From Chloranthus sessilifolius (lineage: Eukaryota; Streptophyta; Magnoliopsida; Chloranthales; Chloranthaceae): 64,000 bases of DNA. The notes beneath the pieces are model-generated. The model searched no databases, was not told where the DNA came from, and was given only the letters and a program-made list of their open reading frames with translations. The stretch lies in contig CM037596.1 in NCBI GenBank assembly GCA_021018995.1, positions 99,927,416-99,991,415 on the forward strand. The letters run 5' to 3'. Positions 10,703-22,373 of this stretch are shown piece by piece. Made by a program: the position numbers and the translations under genes. How positions within the stretch are numbered: position 1 is the first letter of the stretch; every line of letters begins with the position of its first letter.

Positions 10703-10959
10703 TTTATTGTGGGTATATATCATTTGGGGAGGGGCTAGGGACGGAGGAAACTTCTATGAGAGAGTCCAACATATGAACCCTCAAACAAATCCCGAAATTG
10801 CAAAATTTTGCAAAAATAATAGAAATTTTGAAATTTTCGCTAAAAATCAATAACTATCAAAATTTTTGTTGTACCTTTGTTTCGATATTTTCGGCAAAAT
10901 TTTTCATTATAAATCAAACATTGATGGATATCGGTGCCGGTGTGTGATCATGCATATCT

Positions 10960-11140
10960 CACTATAAAAATAAGGTGTTTTAGTGGCACTTACTGTTAAG
11001 ACAATTTTTTGCGGCAAGACTAATAATGGAAAATTTTGCTAGCGACAAGACTAATAGCGGCAGTTTTTTATAGCGACAGAATTAATAGCAGCAATTTTAT
11101 GTTAAAAAAACTGCTGCTAATAGTCTTATTTTTTGTAGTG
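10960..11140. mobile_element. CACTA-type MITE, copy 5
   Basis: Opens CACTATAAAAATAAGGTG and closes CTTATTTTTTGTAGTG. Flanks read TCT and ACT, so the duplication is imperfect. Confidence 0.8.
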
Positions 11141-11960
11141 ACTGAGGTTTTTGGCTAAGATAAAATTTATATCTCACATATGTAAAATCAAAAAAATTAT
11201 AATTTTTGTCAATTTAAATGAATAGTTTGAGTCAATTGATCAGTCATGTTGTTTGGAACTCGCCCAAGTTATTTAACAAATTTGAAAATCTAATTTCTCT
11301 GTGAGTTTATTTGAAATTCTACTAAATCGAGTTGACTCGGTCTAAGGCGTAGTGTGGGCCATGGGGGCCATACTAAGTCGGCCAATACACTAGCTCCAGC
11401 CCCAAGCATCATCCTAATATTTGAGTGAAATGTGTGACAAGTGGGAAAACTATATTTTATGTTTATCGGTCCATCTGTATCAATATGGCCGATACATTAG
11501 CTCCAGCCCCAAGTTTCCTAACGTTTGAGTGAAATGTGTGACAAGTAGGAAAACTATATTATTATATTTAACTTGAAGCCTTGAAGGTTATGAATTTATG
11601 ATGCAAAAGGCTTTTTTTTTTGGTTTTTTCCGCAACAAAAATTTCGCACGAAAAGTGATATCTATCATAATGCGGGAAAAAGACAATAAAAGCACCCTGT
11701 AATTCTTACCGTTTAATTTTTATGACCTAATGAGAAGAAACGGAGAAAGTTTCATGCCAATTTCTACATGAAATTTTGTACGTCAGAGCCTTCACGTTAC
11801 AAAACATACAGTGTTCTCCCACTAGCACACATCCCTAAAAGTGGCAAGTGCATCGGGCTACTTAGGCGCCCTGTTTGGCAACCCTTTTGCCAAAAACACC
11901 TTCTCCAATGGAAAAGTAGGGCTAAAATTAGCTCATTTTATAGGACAACCAATCTCTATC
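11141..11960. other. Unassigned stretch
   Basis: No gene recognised. The phrase GATACATTAGCTCCAGCCCCAAG and its neighbourhood occur twice (around 11385 and 11497), followed each time by GTTTGAGTGAAATGTGTGACAAG, so a local duplication of about 110 bp is present. Confidence 0.45.
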
Positions 11961-11961
11961 A

Positions 11962-11962
<1 letters not shown>

Positions 11963-12006
<44 letters not shown>
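11963..12006. repeat. Poly-A tract, 44 bases
   Basis: Uninterrupted A run after CTATCAC. It lies where the left end of the following MITE remnant would be, and may be an expansion of the A-run of its CACTACAAAAAA terminus. Two open frames crossing it are artefacts. Confidence 0.9.
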
Positions 12007-12008
<2 letters not shown>

Positions 12009-12016
12009 TTTTCTTC

Positions 12017-12085
12017 TACTAATCTTGTCGCTACAAAAAATTGCCTTAATAATAAGTGCCATTGAAATAACTTATTTTTGTAGTG
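12017..12085. mobile_element. CACTA-type MITE, right part only, copy 6
   Basis: TAATCTTGTCGCTACAAAAAATTGCCTTAATAATAAGTGCC and the end CTTATTTTTGTAGTG match the right half of the copy at 25139-25291. The left half is missing or replaced by the poly-A expansion just upstream. Confidence 0.65.
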
Positions 12086-12357
12086 CCTCTAGCTTCAAAT
12101 GGCGTTATATTGAGAAGTTGTCTCATGTTGCTTCTCACACAACACCATTTTCACTAATTAAAAGAATTTTTTTAGAAGTAGCATGTGACAACCTCTTTAA
12201 AGCACCTAAAAAGTGTTAGGTTGGGACTGACACTTTAATTGTAAGATGTTTATCAGATCGTCCACCATTAAGTAAGCCTCACCGTCATGCCACATTTGTG
12301 AGCAATCTAAATGGCCAGAGTGCTATCCCATCAATGGAACATGTCTTAGAGAAAGAA

Positions 12358-12420
12358 CACTACGAAAATAAGGTGTTTCAACGACACTTGCTGTTAAAGC
12401 AGTTTTCGATAGCGACATGA
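12358..12420. mobile_element. CACTA-type MITE, copy 7, left half (split)
   Basis: Starts CACTACGAAAATAAGGTG and breaks off at CATGA (12416-12420), the target duplication of Athila element 1. The right half resumes at 24771. The MITE's own 3 bp duplication GAA is intact on both outer sides (12355-12357, 24866-24868). Confidence 0.9.
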
Positions 12421-13735
12421 TGATCGGTTTTAAATAAACCCTTTGCAAGTGCACAAGTTCAGTTGTAGCACAGTGAAATCAAGGGTGTCGTACCCATAGG
12501 GAAGCGCGTAGTTAAATTAATTTTAAAGAGAACAAAGATGCTCAAGGAAGTACCAAGGGAGAGAAAGTCGATTTTGCTAAACTATTACCGCACGATGCTA
12601 AAACAATAAACGTAAATCAATCTAAACAATGACAAATGATATTAAAGAAAATGACAATTTAAAGATGATCAAGAAGTTTGCTAACCCTAGATTTGTAACT
12701 TGTCTACAATTAATCTTACGATTTCATACCACATAAAAATACCATAATTTATCAAAAAGAAAAATGAATCGTAAAGAATGTAATTATTGATCCGGCATTC
12801 CCTATCCAAAAACTATGACTCAGCCTGCAGTATAAATCATGTAAAAGACATAGCATATCTCAAAATTCGAAATCACAGCAATAAGCATCAATCACTTTGC
12901 AGCCTAGATCGGCCTGCAGGAACAGATCTAGATGGAATGACCCCGTTATGATCGTCGATAACCAAGATCGACAGCCATAAATGAGCATTCGATAATATTC
13001 AATTAAGCACACACTTTTTAACAGAATATTTCTATGACAATGATAAGAGATTATAAAATTAATAGTAAAACAGTTACTTATTTAGGGGTCACTTCCTCCT
13101 TGAACGAGGGGATTTAGCCGCTCATCCTCGATCTACAAGCCCGTTGTAAACCAGAAGTCATCATCTAAACATGCACTTTTATTTATCAAAAAATCTTTCC
13201 TTACAATGCTTTCTTTCTAATTATAAACTACGATTCCAAAACTGTAAAAACTATAAAAAACCTAAGAAAAATCTACCGAAAAGAGACCCCCAACCCTAAG
13301 CTATAGCATTGTTTTTATAAGGAGCGGGCAACACAACTTCCAAAAATAGGCTCAATCGATTGAAAATCCTTTCTCAATCGATTGAGTTCAAATTTACTTT
13401 TTGGCAACCAAATTTGAATTTGAATTCAAATTTGAAGTAGAGGGAGAAAAGCTGTCTTTCTTGTCAATCGATTGAGATTTGGTTTTCAATTGATTGACAC
13501 GTAAAGGTAAGATCTTCATTCTCCTAGTGGATGCTGGGTCAATCAATCATTTTTACGGATTTTGATGCCTCTGCTGACTTCTTGGTCCAATGTTCTTCTG
13601 TAACCCTTAATTATCTCCTTTTATGCTCTTTAAAGATCCAATGGTCAGAAACACCTGAAATTACTAAAACTAGACGACAACCGTCAGATAGCTTTCATCG
13701 GATACTTAAATGCTGGTATTAGGGTACAAAATATG
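12421..13735 (-). repeat. 3' LTR of element 1 (inner edge rearranged)
   Basis: Homologous along its length to 23432-24770, sharing the AAGTGCACAAG.TCAGTTG terminus, AATCGATTGAG pairs and the poly-pyrimidine stretches. Homology stops near 13735; the last 20 or so bases expected at its TG end, and the polypurine tract beyond, are replaced by a short tandem repeat (13700-13785). Confidence 0.88.
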
Positions 13736-13785
13736 GTACTTAAATGCTAGTATTATGGTACTTAAATGCTAGTCTTCAAGCGAAG
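13700..13785. repeat. Short tandem repeat replacing the LTR/polypurine junction
   Basis: The unit ACTTAAATGCTAGTATTATGGT, ending in slightly different forms, occurs three times. Element 2 has AGGTTTGGGAGTG followed by the LTR start at the matching place. Confidence 0.75.
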
Positions 13786-15960
13786 ACACTGAGAATTAAT
13801 TAACAATTAACAAAGAAAATGGATGTCACTTTCGTAAGGAACACGATTGCATTTAGCATATGCAATAAGCCTTTAAACCCCTACGTGATCCCTAGTGGGG
13901 GAGTTGTGTCTCCTGAAGGTTTTCAGTAAAGATACCGACAAACTTTAAAATAATTTTTTATTTTTATTTTATTTTATTTATTTATTTATTATTTTTTTTC
14001 AAAACCATTGGTGAAATTAAGTTTTCGAAAGTATGATTTTGATGACATTTTTAATCTCAAAGCACAAAACTATTAATCAATTAAACATGTAAATTCTCAA
14101 TTTTCAAATATCAATGTCACACTGATCATACTAGTATCTATTAAGATTAATCTAAAGTTCTAATTTTTAGATAACCCATTCATTCATGCATAAAAGAAAA
14201 GTGCATGCACATCAATGCTAATATCCATCTATCTCGGAACCTATCAAAACTGTAAACCATTGAATCCATTTTTCGACTCAATCCTCACAATAGATATACT
14301 CTCAAAATAGAAACACATCGATGATGGGTTCATTTATTTTATTTTATTTTTTGCTCATATGTGAGAGATCAATAGAAAGTAAGCAAAAAGGTTTCACATG
14401 ATATAAGAAACACAATATAATCAATGAATAAATGAAAATCTCATAATACCGATACTTGCATATTCTAAACATATCATATCAAACATCATAGGTATTATAT
14501 ATTCACTCTCCACAAGGCAGTTACTAATACAAGATCGGATCATGAAGGTCTTTTGTATGATTGTAATGAGGCTCAGGTAAGGGTAAGAAAAAAATGGGAG
14601 TTAGGATTCAAAGTTCCTGAGAAATTGGAAAAGAAACTAACTTCTAATTTTTCTATTTCTCTCTTCTTTTTTTTTCAATATTTTTCTCAACTTTATTTTC
14701 TTTTCTTACTCTTTTCTTTTTCTTCTTTTGAATTTCATTTCCTTGAAGCACCTCATATTTTTTATTATTTTAAAATTTTTCTTTTCTTTTTCTCTTTTTT
14801 TTTTTATGTCATACACTCTCAGTAAACACCGCACTCGGTATCTCTCCCGTTCCTAATTTCTCATAAATAAGAAGGATAAGGCTAAATTCTCGGAAATGGT
14901 AAAGGGGTAAAAGTTAACATGACTTATCAAAGAATGTATAAAGACAAATTTTTTCAATAGGCTCAAAAGAGATACTAAAAGGATAAATTTACATGAGGTG
15001 AAATATTTTAAGCACGAGCGAGCCAAAGATGACCTTCAATTATATCCTCAAAAGATTGTAACTTTGCCTATTTGTCTTGAGCAACTATACAATACTTTCT
15101 AGCACAATGATATGAAATTAATGTCATGTATAGTTACAAGTCAAAACAAAATGTATGAGACTATGTAAGAATAATTTGTATCCAAAGATAACTCTGAGTT
15201 TATATAAACACTCATCAATGACAAATATTTGACTCTAAAGCTTACCAGGTTTAGTCTATACTAAGAACCTAAGATTCAAATTTTTAAATAGTTCCTCGAT
15301 TTCTAGTTCCTAGCATGGTATAAGTGAAAAATATCTAGGCATGAATTTCATAATCATCTTCAAATTTTCTCCTTAAATTTCATCATCCAAGATATAAGTA
15401 CTCAAAATAGGACATCGATATTCTCAAAATTAAATTTACATGTATAATCAACTAAAGTTTGAAAACTATCATAAAATAACATATGTGATGATTTCAAAAT
15501 TATTATTATTTTTATTTTTATTTTTATTTTATTTTTATTTTTATTTTTTAAATTTGATTTTAGGGGTATCAAAAGAAAAGTACTACAGAAACTATATCCT
15601 CAAACCTGAATTGAACAATGTCCTCATTATCGATAATAATAAAATGTTAGATTAAGGTGAGAATATACCTGGATTAATGATTTGAGACACTTGAAGCACA
15701 TGAAAAGGAGAGAGGTAGGAAGATCCCCCCAAACCTGCATGAAAATATACCAGAATATCCAAGTATCCATTTTTTTTATTTGAGAACAATTTCTCATTCC
15801 CATAACAACACTGACTCTTTCAAGTTGATCAATTTATTTAGAAAAATCAATCGATCGAGCAAAACCTACAAAACAAAAGTACAAGACAGTATACACCGAG
15901 GACAAGACAACTAGGTTGCCTCTTAGTAAGCGTTGAGTTTAAATGTCGGTGGCTCAACCA
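13786..15960 (-). other. Non-coding spacer between integrase and 3' LTR, element 1
   Basis: About 2.2 kb matching the spacer of element 2 (58660-60746) in inverted orientation, including the conserved purine/pyrimidine-rich block (14640-14815) and the stretch ending in the tail GTCACTTTCGTAAGG. Athila elements often have an envelope-like ORF here; I see no such frame. Open frames at 14553-14825 and 15440-15655 run through T-rich low complexity and are rejected. Confidence 0.7.
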
Positions 15961-17230
15961 TTCTGTTATCATCTTTCTAGGTCACTGAGGTATGCTGATT
16001 CAATCTTCATTTGGGTCATTGGTTCAAACATTGGTTTAAGTCGTTGCCCATTCACCTTGAAAATCCGATTATCCTTAAAATTTCTGACCTCAATTGCACC
16101 GTGTGCGGTAGTGGATACGAACTGAAAGAGTCCTTCCCACTTCAACTTCAATTTTCCTAGATGGATTTTAAGTTTGGAATTGAACTACCAAATCTTTTGT
16201 CCTATGTGGAATTCTTTTCGAAAAATTGATTGATCGTGCAATCTCTTGTATCACTCTTTGTATAGCCTTGAATTTTCATACGCATCACAGCATAGCTCTT
16301 CCAATTCGTTCAATTGCAACCTTCGATTGGACCATGCCTCTTGCATGTCGAAATTAAATCGCTTTATTACCCAAAATGCCTTATGTTTCAATTCGACTGG
16401 GAGGTGACAAACTTTCTCATACACAATCTTGAATGGTGACATTCCAATCGGTGTCTTAAATGCAGTGTGATATGCCCAAAGAGCAACAAATAAACGATTT
16501 GACCAATTTTTTTTGTCTGGTCGCATAGTCTTTTCTAAAATTTGTTTGATCTCTCGATTTGACACTTCTACTTGACCACTAGTCTATAGGTGGTATGGCG
16601 TTGCCACCTTGTGGGTGATACTATATTTCTTTATTAAAGTGGTAAAGTAGCTGTTGCAGAAGTGTGAGCCGCCATCACTAATGATTGCTCAGAGAATCCC
16701 AAATCTATTGAACACATTTTCCTTCAAGAATTTGACAACCACTTTATGGTCATTCGATCTTGTTGTTATAGTTTCTACCCATTTTGAAACATAGTCGACG
16801 GCTACCAAAATATATAGATAACTGAATGATGGGAGAAAAGGACCCATAAAGTTGATCCCCCATCCATCAAAAATTTTTACAACCAAAATTGGGTTCAATG
16901 GCATCATATTTCGTCTCGAAATGTTTTCGAGCTGTTGACATTGTTGGCATTCTTTACAAAATCTTGCAGTATCCCCAATAAAATTTGCTTTGAAGAATCT
17001 TCTGTGCGGTCTTTAGTCATTCAAAATGGCCTCCACAGGCCTCAGCATGGTAGAAATTCATAATACTCAGTTGCTCTTATTTAGGTATGCATTATTTGAT
17101 GACTTGATCTGAACAGAATTTAAATAAATGTGGCTCATCCCAAAAGTAGTATTTTATCTGGGAGAAAAAGAGATTATTATCATTTCTACCTCATTGTATA
17201 GGAATTCTGCCAGTGACCAAATAATTTATG
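15960..17230 (-). pseudogene. Athila integrase, element 1, frameshifted
   Basis: Integrase would join element cDNA to host DNA. In transcription order the pieces are a HHCC zinc finger (about 17060-16930, HAEACGGHF..., with an internal stop), the core with NFMGPFLPSF and [10 protein letters not shown] (16907-16689), a segment with [16 protein letters not shown] and [20 protein letters not shown] (16565-16251), and a C-terminal part with GAIEVRNFKDNRIFKVNGQR (16151-15969). Frames shift between the pieces, so no single protein can be made. The third acidic residue, in GQVEVSN at about 16560-16580, is retained at the DNA level, unlike in element 2. Confidence 0.88.
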
Positions 17231-18422
17231 ATGTTCGCAAACTAAAGAATTTTTGTAGCTGTTGTATCTATTGCCATTAATTGCTCATCCGGGAAAGTGT
17301 CATGGATGGTTTCCGACACAGATAATTCTTCAGGTAGAATTCGTGGCAAATGATCAACAACAACATTTTTAACCCTTTTTTATCTTTGAATTCAAAGTTA
17401 AATTCTTGGAGGAGCAGTATCCACTGGATCAACCTTGGTTTTGTATCTTTTTCACCAAAAGATACTTCAACGCAGAGTGGTCTCAAAAGACCACTATTTT
17501 AGACTCGAGCAAATAAGAACGAAATTTATCCAACGCATACACCACAGCTAATAATTTATTCTCGGTTGTGGTGTAATTCAATTGTGCATTAATCAGCGTC
17601 TTACTGGTGTAGTAAATCACATGGGGTAATTGTGCATTAATCAGCGTCTTACTGGTGTAGTAAATCACATCAGCTGTTGTATCTATTGCCATTAATTGTT
17701 CATCCGGGAAAGTGTCACGGATGGTTTCCGACACAGATAATTCTTCAGGTAGAATTCGTGGCAAATGATCAGCAACAACATTTTTAACCCTTTTTTATCT
17801 TTGAATTCAAAGTTAAATTCTTGGAGGAGCAGGATCCACCGGATCAACCTTAGTTTTGTATCCTTTTCACCAAAAGATACTTCAACGCAGAGTGGTCTGA
17901 AAAGACCACTATTTTAGACTCGAGCAAATAAGAACGAAATTTATCCAACGCATACACCACAGCTAATAATTTCTTCTCGGTTGTGGTGTAATTCAATTGT
18001 GCATTAATCAGCGTCTTACTGGTGTAGTAAATCACATGAAGTAATTTGCCTACCCTTTGCCCTAAGACCGATCCAATAGCATAGTCTGATGCATCGCACA
18101 TAAGTTCAAAAGGAAGCGAATAATCTGGTGGTTCGATTATTGAAGCATTTGACAACAACTCTCGCAATTTTAAAAAGTCCTTCATGCAGTCCTCATCAAA
18201 TTCAAACGAAACATCTTTTTTAAACAAGTTGCATAATGGCTTACCGATCTTGTTAAAATCTTTGATAAATTGTTTGTAAAATCTAGCATGACCCAAAAAT
18301 GATCGAATTTGATGAACACTTTTTGGAGGAGGCAAATTAGCAATTAAGTCAACTTTTGCTTTGTCTACTTCAATTCCTTTTCTTAATATGATATGCCTCA
18401 AAACTATTCCCTTTCGAACCAT
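17231..18422 (-). pseudogene. Athila RNase H and connection region, element 1, with internal duplication
   Basis: The frame 18422-17850 begins in the RT connection (EVDKAKVDLIANLPPPKSV, IRSFLGHARFYKQFIKDF) and runs into RNase H with ELMCDASDYAIGSVLGQR, NYTTTEKKLLAVVYALDKF and VVFSDHSALKYLL, so the catalytic Asp in SDHS is present. The end of RNase H and the linker occur twice because about 414 bp is tandemly duplicated (17258-17671 against 17672-18085), with a nested 48 bp repeat that makes YYTSKTLINAQL appear twice in a row. RNase H would degrade the RNA of the RNA:DNA hybrid. The duplication and frameshifts inactivate it. Confidence 0.88.
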
Positions 18423-19340
18423 AAAATGAATCTTCTCTCAGCTTAAAATAAGATTAGATTCTACACAACGTTACAACACCTGTGAAAGGTGATGCAAGTG
18501 CAATTCAAAGATCTTCTCAAAGACAGAGAAGTCGTCTATGAATACCTCGTTAAATTTGTCAATCATATCGGAAAATATGACTAACATACATCATTGAAAG
18601 GTGGCCGGAGCATTACAAAGGCCGAATGATATTCTGCGATATGCAAAAGTACCATAAGAACACATAAACATTGTCTTCTCTTGATCGGCTGAAAATATAG
18701 GCACTTGGTTATACCTTAAATATCCATCGAGAAAACAGTAGAACTCTTACCCTGCCAGTTTTTCAAGAATTTAATCAATGAATGGAAGGAGAAAATGATC
18801 CTTTCTGGTGGCTGTGTTCAATTTTCGATAATCGATGCATATGCGCCACCCAATAGTCTCGCGAATAGGCATCAATTCTCCTTCAGTATTTTCTTTCACT
18901 GTGATTCTCGACTTTTTGGGAACAATTTGAATTGGGCTTATCCATTCACTATCGGAGATCGCATAGATGAATCCAGTATTGAGTAACTTGATAATCTATT
19001 TTAAAATGACTTCTTTCATATTTGGATTAAGTCGTCTTTATGGCTCCCTCGATGGTGAACTGTCATCTTTTAGATGTATTTTATACATACATACTGACGG
19101 ATCAATCCCCTTTAGATCGGCTAAAGTCCATCCGCTAGCTTCTTTGTGATCTTTAAGTACCTTTAACAAATCATGCTCTTGCTTTTCCGACAATGTAGAT
19201 GAAATTATTACCAGAAGCGTTTCTTGTGGTCCCAGAAAAACATATTTGAGTGACTCAGGCAGCTGTTTTAATTTAACAGTTGGTGGCTGCTCGATTGATG
19301 GTATCATTTCAGCCTTTTTCTCAATGGGTAATGGTTCCAC
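18423..19340 (-). pseudogene. Athila reverse transcriptase, element 1, degraded
   Basis: RT copies element RNA into DNA. The N-terminal part 19340-19038 is open (PPTVKLKQLPESLKYVFLGP, ASGWTLADLKGIDPSV). The following fingers/palm region is recognisable only across several frames: WRICIDYRKLNTATRKDHF near 18840-18790, then the active-site region near 18545-18520. There the codons give VFIDDFSVF, an Ile in place of the Met of element 2's FMDD box. Multiple stops and shifts make it non-functional. Confidence 0.85.
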
Positions 19341-19355
19341 CTTAGCCTTGTTCTC

Positions 19356-20422
19356 CTATGACTTATTATCTTGAATTGATGAGGTCATCCTCATTTCTTC
19401 TGGGTGTTTCTCTTCACTTCCCTTTTTCTCGTAGATGGCCAACAAAGCAGTTTCGAATTCTTCCTTGGTTAGCATTGATGGTAAAACCTCGTCCACTACT
19501 TCATCCACCTGATCGATGTAGAAACAGTCAATCTCATTCTCATTGGGGAAATGGTTCACCGCATGAAATATATTCAATCTGACTTTCATGTTTCCAAAAG
19601 AAACATCCATGACTCCCGTTCGACAATTGATGCAGGCGTTTGTAGTTACGAGAAACGGACGTCCAAGATTGATTAAGACTTGATTTGTTGATTTAACAGG
19701 TGGTTCCATATCCAAGACAATGACCACTGGAAAGACAAATTTATCTATCCCAACCAAAACATCCTCGATGATATCCCGAGGTCTTCTTTCTGACCTATCA
19801 GCAAGTTGGAGTGTGACAGCAGTGGGCTTCAATTCGCCCAGTCCTAATTTCTCATATACTGAGTATGGGATCAGGTTGACACTTGCTCCCAAATCCAGTA
19901 GCACCTTACCACTATAACACATGGAACAGTTGGGACTCTAGGATCCTTGAGTTTCTGTGGTGCTTCCAATTGCAATATCGAACTGACTTGATTAGTGATG
20001 AACATTTTCTTTGACACTTGAGTATGTGCCCTTTTCTTATGGGTGCACAAATCCTTGAAGAATTTGACATACTCAGGAACTTGTTTGATTGTTTCAAGCA
20101 ATGAAAGATTTATCTTTACTTAAATATTTCAAAGATTTCCTCCATTTTTTACGAACCCTTCCCCATTTTAGATGGAAATGTCAGGCACTCAGGGAATGGT
20201 GCCTTTGGGGTATGAGGAGTGGATTCAAGTTCTGGGTTTTCCTCAGGTTCCCAGTTGGATAATTTCAGGAGACTCCCTCTCTTTTCTTATCTTTGACACT
20301 CTGTCCTTCACTGCTTCTTCTTCCTTTTCAGATTCTACTGAAATTTCCACTTGATTATCAATCACTCGTCCACTTCTTAACACAGTGACAGCTTTCAACT
20401 AATGACTAGTTGATGGTCCTTC
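19356..20422 (-). pseudogene. Athila protease region, element 1, nearly open
   Basis: The aspartic protease would cleave the gag-pol polyprotein. The frame 19922-19356 carries the active-site loop LLDLGASVNLIPYSVYEKLG (Asp in DLGA), the strand ADRSERRPRDIIEDVLVGID and the second conserved stretch INLGRPFLVTTNACI, followed by an acidic linker. The upstream part (20101-19912) with IKQVPEYVKFFKDLCTHKK and VSSILQLEAPQKLKDP is in another frame. This copy keeps about 110 residues that element 2 has lost. The frame breaks just before DLGA. Confidence 0.88.
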
Positions 20423-21964
20423 ATTAGACTATGCTTGACCACGAGGGTTGTTGATAGGTTGGCTGGGAAGTCTGCCTTCCTCTCTTTAACTCATTTGATT
20501 AGTCCATTGACCAAAGTGGTCATTCATCATTTGCTGCATAGCTTGCATAGATTACTGTTGAAAAGCTTGCATGTTCTGCATAACCTTCTCTTCAAAATCA
20601 AAATCTTTCGAAGTGGCGGTATGAGATTGAAATTCTAATTTTTTCGGTACTCGGAATTTGGGTGATGATAATGAGAATTCTGTTGTGGACGAAAGCCCTG
20701 TGTCCACTTGATGTTTTAGATCTGTACTGTTGGTTCGCCTGTTTGGTTTGGTTCGATCATCCCCATCCTAAGTTAGGGTAATTTTTCCATTCCGGATTGT
20801 AAGTGTTGGAGCACACATTCCTGTCTTGCCGATGATATGACTGAGTCACATTCATTTGCTCTTGAGGAGTAAGTTCCTCAGAAAAGATCATCAGAGTGGT
20901 TGGACACTCGTTAGCCATTGACCTGAGTGTTCACAAATTGAGCAGACAGTGGGGGTGGTGGGAGTTTGAGCTTGTTTTGTTACAGCTAGAAGCATGTTCA
21001 TCTGTTTGGACAACATATCAACTTTTGTTGATAAATCAGAAGTATTGTTGTTGACATTATACAGCCCACCTTTTGCCAACACATGGGATTTAGTTGTCAT
21101 ATTTAGGTTAGCTCTCCCCAAGGTCTCATTTTGTATTGAAATTTGGCATAATCTCTCAAACAATGTCCAAATTTCTTCAGCCTCTTTCGTAACACATGAT
21201 TCCCCATAAGATGCATCAATCATACGTCTTTCTTCTGGGATCGGTCCATTGTAAAAACTCTGTACTTGTTGTCACCTTGGAATATGATGATTAGGGCAAC
21301 TTTTGACTAATTCTTTAAAATGTTCCCAATATTCATGAAATGTTTTAGTAGGTTGTTGGGCATAGATCAGAATTTTCTGACGTAACTCATTGGTTTTGCT
21401 CATGGAAAAATATTTTCTCAAGAATTCACATTGAAAATCCATCCAACTCCGGATAGATTGTGGTTCTAAGGAATAGAACCAAGTTTTCGCCTTATCTCAT
21501 AAAGAGAAAGGAAAAAGTCATAACTTCACTATCTCATCGGTAACATTATGAACTCTGAATATTTTACACACCGCAAGAAATTCATTCAGATGAGTATGCG
21601 GGTTTTTATTGCTCAACCCGTTGAAAATTGACAACATTTGAATTATTGTCGATTTAAATTTATAATGATTTCCTAGGATGAGAGGATGCATGATGCTATC
21701 CCGATCTTCGTAAAAACCGGGATCATTGTATTCTTCTAATATTCGTGGGCCCTCATCATGATTCTCATTTTTATTTATATTGTTGTTATCATGATTATTC
21801 CCAATCCGTTCTTGTCTTTGATCTGCCATGGTTTCAGTGTGATAACGCTGAAGCCTATAGTTTCTACGATTCACTCTGCAAGATCTTTCAATCTCATAAT
21901 TCAACAGTTGTAGATGTGGGTGATGAGATCGGGTAAAGCTCATGCACCAACACATCCAAAACAA
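20423..21964 (-). pseudogene. Athila gag, element 1, frameshifted
   Basis: Gag packages the element RNA. The N-terminal frame 21964-21518 contains MSFTRSHHPHLQ and DPGFYEDRDSIMHPLILGNH; a later piece 21223-20891 contains SDLSTKVDMLSKQMNMLLAV and the start of a CCHC zinc knuckle, CSICEHSGQ. Compared with element 2 the knuckle has lost one base just after GGTCA, which throws out the frame and removes the second His and Cys. The Asn/Gln-rich tail (about 20640-20425) is broken. The upstream extension MFWMCWC is unlikely to be the real start; the MSFTR start matches element 2. Confidence 0.87.
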
Positions 21965-22332
21965 GGATTATCAAGTCCACAATAAATTCACAAATGAAGC
22001 ACTTCAAATTCAATTGATTGAAGTAGTGGATTCAATCGATTGAAAAAAACACAACAGTGATCCAGCAGAAGATTTATCAGTCAATTGATTAATATATCAA
22101 AATCGATCAATTGACGTTCAAAATTCAGGCTGGACAGAACAAGAAATAAAACTAAAATAGTAATCAACAGAGGTCTAGTCAATCGATTGAAACAGAATGG
22201 TCAATTGATTGACAGAATCCTAAAGGTTTCTATAGTGACAAACTGACACTAAAAACCCCAGAACTTAATCGATTGATAGTAAAAGATTAATTGATTGACT
22301 ACTATAGTGGACAGTAGTCAGAATCCGAACAG

Positions 22333-22373
<41 letters not shown>

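Noticed and set aside
11768-12065. Frames ending in poly-Lys
   Set aside because: Created by the 44 base A run.
14553-14825. 90-codon frame rich in Phe, Ser and Leu, considered as an envelope-like ORF
   Set aside because: Lies on the antisense strand of element 1 in a T-rich block; element 2 has no counterpart in sense orientation.
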